Assembly: GCA_034440615.1 (NCBI GenBank)
Contig: JAOTOM010004675.1
Location: 310,001 to 374,000, forward strand
Direction: 5' to 3'
From: Ashinkailepas kermadecensis
Taxonomy: Eukaryota > Arthropoda > Thecostraca > Neolepadidae
DNA: 64,000 nt
The notes below the pieces were generated by a model that saw nothing but the letters and a program-made list of their open reading frames with translations, did not search any database and was not told the DNA's origin. Made by a program: the position numbers and the translations under genes. This document shows, piece by piece, positions 61,073 through 64,000 of the stretch (position 1 is the first letter of the stretch; each line of letters begins with the position of its first letter).

Positions 61073-61254
61073 GCGGCGCCATCCATTGTTCACTTCTTTG
61101 TTTGTATGTTTTGGAATTTGATTTGACCCAAAATGAGAATGATATTACTTATGCATATTATGTAGGTACTGATTTAGGTTTTTCCGGTCGGTTACTGGTA
61201 AACAGATTCCATGCATAAAAATAATGTCCATGAAAATGTACTCCGGAAGAAATC
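61073..61254. other. Spacer between the two MITE copies
   Basis: About 180 bp of non-repetitive DNA. No gene recognised. Confidence 0.5.
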
Positions 61255-61572
61255 GGGGTAATCTTTACCTTTCGGCCGACATATACTGCCTAGGTTAGTG
61301 ATTTGTAAAGAGGTGTACAGTGACGTCACAGGAGTCAAGGAAGTGACGTCACAGGAGTCGGGTGTCGATGACGGTTACGAACATAACCTAACCTAACCTA
61401 ACCTAACCTAACTTAACCTAACCCAACCTAACATAACCCAACCCAACCTAACCTAGCACATCGACACCCAACTCCTGTGACGTCACTTCCCTGACTCCTG
61501 TGACGTCACTGTACACCTCTTTACAAATCACTAACCTCGGCAGTATGTGTCGGCCGCAAGGTAAAGAAAGCC
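61255..61572. mobile_element. Palindromic MITE with telomere-like core, copy 2
   Basis: Same structure as 60737-61072, same orientation, with four TGACGTCA sites and a TAACC core at about 61384-61455. Flanked by GAAATC (61249-61254 and 61573-61578), so the two copies inserted independently. Confidence 0.85.
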
Positions 61573-61982
61573 GAAATCAGTATGCACTCCGACTCCAAAC
61601 CCGGAAAGTAAGTTTCCCACTCTGATCATAGCACATTTCCTCCATACCATGCATATGACCTCATCATTTGTATCAACCACCATTGACCTAAAAGTAATCA
61701 TTTGTGGAGAAAATGAGTGGTCACATCATCTTAATCACTTTTAAACCCATATTATTCAAAAACAAAGTCCAAAAATCAAAACATACCTTAATATGCAAAT
61801 ACACACAACTTATGTACGAGGTAACCTACCTAGGTAGGTACCTACCTAAGTTACCTCAATAAATATTGTCTTAAACTACCTAATCCAATGACAATTAGCC
61901 CTTCAAATCTGATGGGTTTATCTAAATCTGAGATTTAAAAAGAACACCCAAAAGAAACCAGACTTTTGGATCCACCCATGTG
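61573..61982. other. Unassigned spacer
   Basis: AT-rich; 61690-61800 weakly resembles the TAACC-associated dispersed family. The palindromic CTACCTAGGTAGG lies near 61828. Confidence 0.45.
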
Positions 61983-62272
61983 CAGGGTGGGAATTAAGGC
62001 ACTTCTTAAGAGATTTTATCTCTGAAAACATTTTTGCACTCCGGGTTCATACTGGATAGGATGGGCTTCACATGTACTCCGACACAAATGTGGGAACAAA
62101 GATATCAATAAAAACAAACACAGAACGACACCAAAAAAAAACGCTGGTTATTCCACTTACGGTCACCACTCAAACTAATCACTTTTTGTAGCAGTCAGCG
62201 GCCGGACCGCAGATTCACACACTCCATCAATCTCAACCACCGGAATTGCCGACAACAACGCGCCATCCGGGC
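61983..62272 (+). repeat. Third copy of the 59157-60086 repeat arm
   Basis: Matches 59907-60190 (CAGGGTGGGAATTAAGGC to CAACAACGCGCC) with about 5% differences by eye, and runs on through GGTCACCACTCAAACTAATC where arm 1 is cut. Confidence 0.85.
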
Positions 62273-62799
62273 CCCCACGAAGTTGGTTTGGTAGCGGGCT
62301 TGAAGGCTTCCCTTCACCATTGGTTTACATGCAATTTTACAGTTTTTCTCTACGCTCTCTTGCATGTTTTGTGGCAATATAGATCACTTTGACGTATACC
62401 AATTGAAAGACCTATTCTTCAGCTTCAGCAAAATGTATCCTAAATGACCCAGTAATAATCTTCCTGCCTAATAATGTGCCGGTTCCGGCAAGCTGACCAT
62501 CAAGTGCCTCCAAAATAAAGGGATGTTTCCCGATATTGGTAGGCTCCCTCTACCGTCCGTTTTAGCTGGTCAAGTTGTCACCCCCGTTCAAGAGCGAAAG
62601 AAAGGACAGACAGAGGGTGGGGGGGGGGGAAGCTAAGTGCGCCTTAGCTTCTTCCCCTCAGTGGCAGGAGAGTTTCCGAAACGTAACCACAGAAGACCGC
62701 CTGAAATGATCTGACCGCCCCTAGACCGCACTAGGAGGCTCTCTGTCGTCATAAGAGGTCCCATAGCCGCTACAGGAAACCAATAGCTGCCACAAGAGG
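62273..62799. other. Unassigned spacer
   Basis: No gene recognised. A minus frame of 60 codons (62377-62195) covers the conserved end of the preceding repeat. Confidence 0.45.
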
Positions 62800-63033
62800 C
62801 AGGGACGGATCCAGGAATTGTCATCTTGGGGAGGGGACACGTGTTTGGAGTGGCGCCACCGCGAAAGTAGCTTGAGGGGTGCCTTTCCTGCCGGGAGGCG
62901 CCTGTGGCTGAAAAATTCGAGGGTGTTGGGGTGCACTCGAGCCTTCGCGGAGGGACGCATTTTCCTAGTCGAAGGGACGCCACCTTTTATGGGGGGGGCA
63001 CATGCCCAACTTCCCTCCCTGGATCCGCCACCG
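62800..63033. mobile_element. 234-bp hAT-like MITE
   Basis: Left end CAGGGACGGATCCAGG; right end inverted CGGTGGCGGATCCAGGGAGG. Flanked by ACAAGAGG (62792-62799) and ACAGGAGG (63034-63041), seven of eight bases equal. Confidence 0.8.
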
Positions 63034-63059
63034 ACAGGAGGCCCCATATAGCCCACGTA

Positions 63060-63080
63060 ATATATATATATTTGTGTATT

Positions 63081-63126
<46 letters not shown>
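63060..63126. repeat. (AT)n microsatellite
   Basis: ATATAT tract with a short TTTGTGTATTTG interruption. IYIYIY frames are artefacts. Confidence 0.93.
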
Positions 63127-63128
<2 letters not shown>

Positions 63129-63962
63129 GTACTGAACTGGGGCGGCAAGGGAACACACACGCCAGCAGGTACGGCTACCACTGATGGTGGCCTCAGCTGA
63201 GATACCCCTCGGGCAAATGACGTCGCAGGAGCCGACGGGACGGCTTCGGGAACGGATACAGCAACGGCATCACTCGCGACCTGATCTGGTCATTATGTGA
63301 ATGACCTATCGGCGGTCCGCGAACTTGACCGTGCACGCCTGACCCGTTGTCTGCACGATGGTCGCTGGCAGCCGGCGGCTGTGGAAGGCTGACGTCTTCC
63401 TATTTATATATTTATTTATTTATTTATTTCACGATACATGCCCTCCACGTGCATTGGCTATTATGGACAGTCCTCTGCAATTTGTTTTGAAAATCACATT
63501 TTAAAATCATATTTAGGCAATCCAACATCCGTAGGTTTTAAGTAATCCAATATTAGTGCGTTTAAGTGATTCAACATCGGTAGGTGTTAGGCCGTCGAAC
63601 ATCAGTAGGCTAGGTTAGGTTGCATTAATATTTATTGATAATTGTATGTTAATTTGCATTATATACCACCACACCCAAAACCTTTCCCCACACTTCCCAT
63701 ATGTTGTTGAGGTGGGATAGCAGGTATATGTAGTCAATTTTCTTCTTGCTTTTTTAAAAGTTATTTCAATGTTTTTGATATTCTTTTCTTGGACTGATTT
63801 CTTAGATAGAAGTACTTGAACTTAAAGTGCTTATATCCTTGGAAGTTTTCATTTTCCAAAGGAACAATCAGAAATCAGAAATCAGAAATCACCAGAAAAA
63901 CAACATTGTGATAAAAAATGGCCCAGTGGCTTCTTATGCATGTTTGCCATTTTAATTATGAA
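63127..63962. other. Unassigned spacer
   Basis: No gene. 63402-63430 is a TTTA-type microsatellite; 63872-63892 has three AGAAATC units. Confidence 0.5.
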
Positions 63963-64000
63963 TATTGGGGTTTTAGGGTGCGTCAACCCCATTGGGTTAT
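63963..64000 (-). mobile_element. LINE tail entering from beyond the window
   Basis: The minus strand reads ATAACCCAATGGGGTTGACG then CACCCTAAAACCCCAAT, close to the tail of the I-group LINE at 47378-47440. A minus-strand element probably continues past 64000. Confidence 0.5.

Noticed and set aside
60860..61460. Chromosome end (telomere)
   Set aside because: The TAACC runs are under 100 bp, lie inside palindromic MITEs and are followed by more unique sequence.

Overview
The window reads as repeat-rich nuclear DNA of an animal, most likely an arthropod. The signs are intron-split coding sequence with GT/AG borders, non-LTR retrotransposons of the I/Jockey and CR1 types, a tRNA-derived SINE, many hAT-like termini with 8-bp target duplications, and many short runs of the TTAGG/TAACC repeat used at arthropod telomeres. 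I cannot name the species.

Layout. 1-6455 is a near-identical direct duplicate of 21617-27741 (offset about 21.6 kb). Each copy carries a decayed minus-strand LINE split by a 2.8-kb terminal-inverted-repeat element and by a hAT-like element. 6580-8445 holds the endonuclease end of that LINE and a proline-rich, G-rich stretch. 8711-10623 holds a 179-bp hAT-like MITE followed directly by a gag-only LTR retrotransposon. 11057-19389 and 30603-36960 hold hAT-like elements whose interiors have become G/C-run minisatellites, plus SINEs and a 0.5-kb AT/AG microsatellite. 20780-22393 is a LINE scrap and a foldback.

The one convincing host gene lies at 39324-46259 on the minus strand. It has four coding exons with compatible phases, about 597 aa: an N-terminal RING finger, a helical region, a Ser/Thr/Lys-rich linker and a C-terminal cyclophilin-like domain in which the usual catalytic residues appear replaced. 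Three of its four acceptor regions sit in or beside tandem duplications, and its introns hold a SINE, a hAT-like MITE and a foldback.

47378-53367 is an almost full-length but mutated I-group LINE (gag with zinc knuckles, endonuclease, RT, RNase H, terminal CCHC) with a SINE inside it. The SINE tail resembles the LINE tail, so the two may be partners. 55179-59156 holds two CR1-type elements tail to tail, followed by a 414-bp-arm inverted repeat (59157-60086), two copies of a palindromic MITE with TGACGTCA sites and a telomere-like core (60737-61572), and a small hAT-like MITE (62800-63033).

All calls come from reading the sequence; no database search was possible. Percent identities are by eye.
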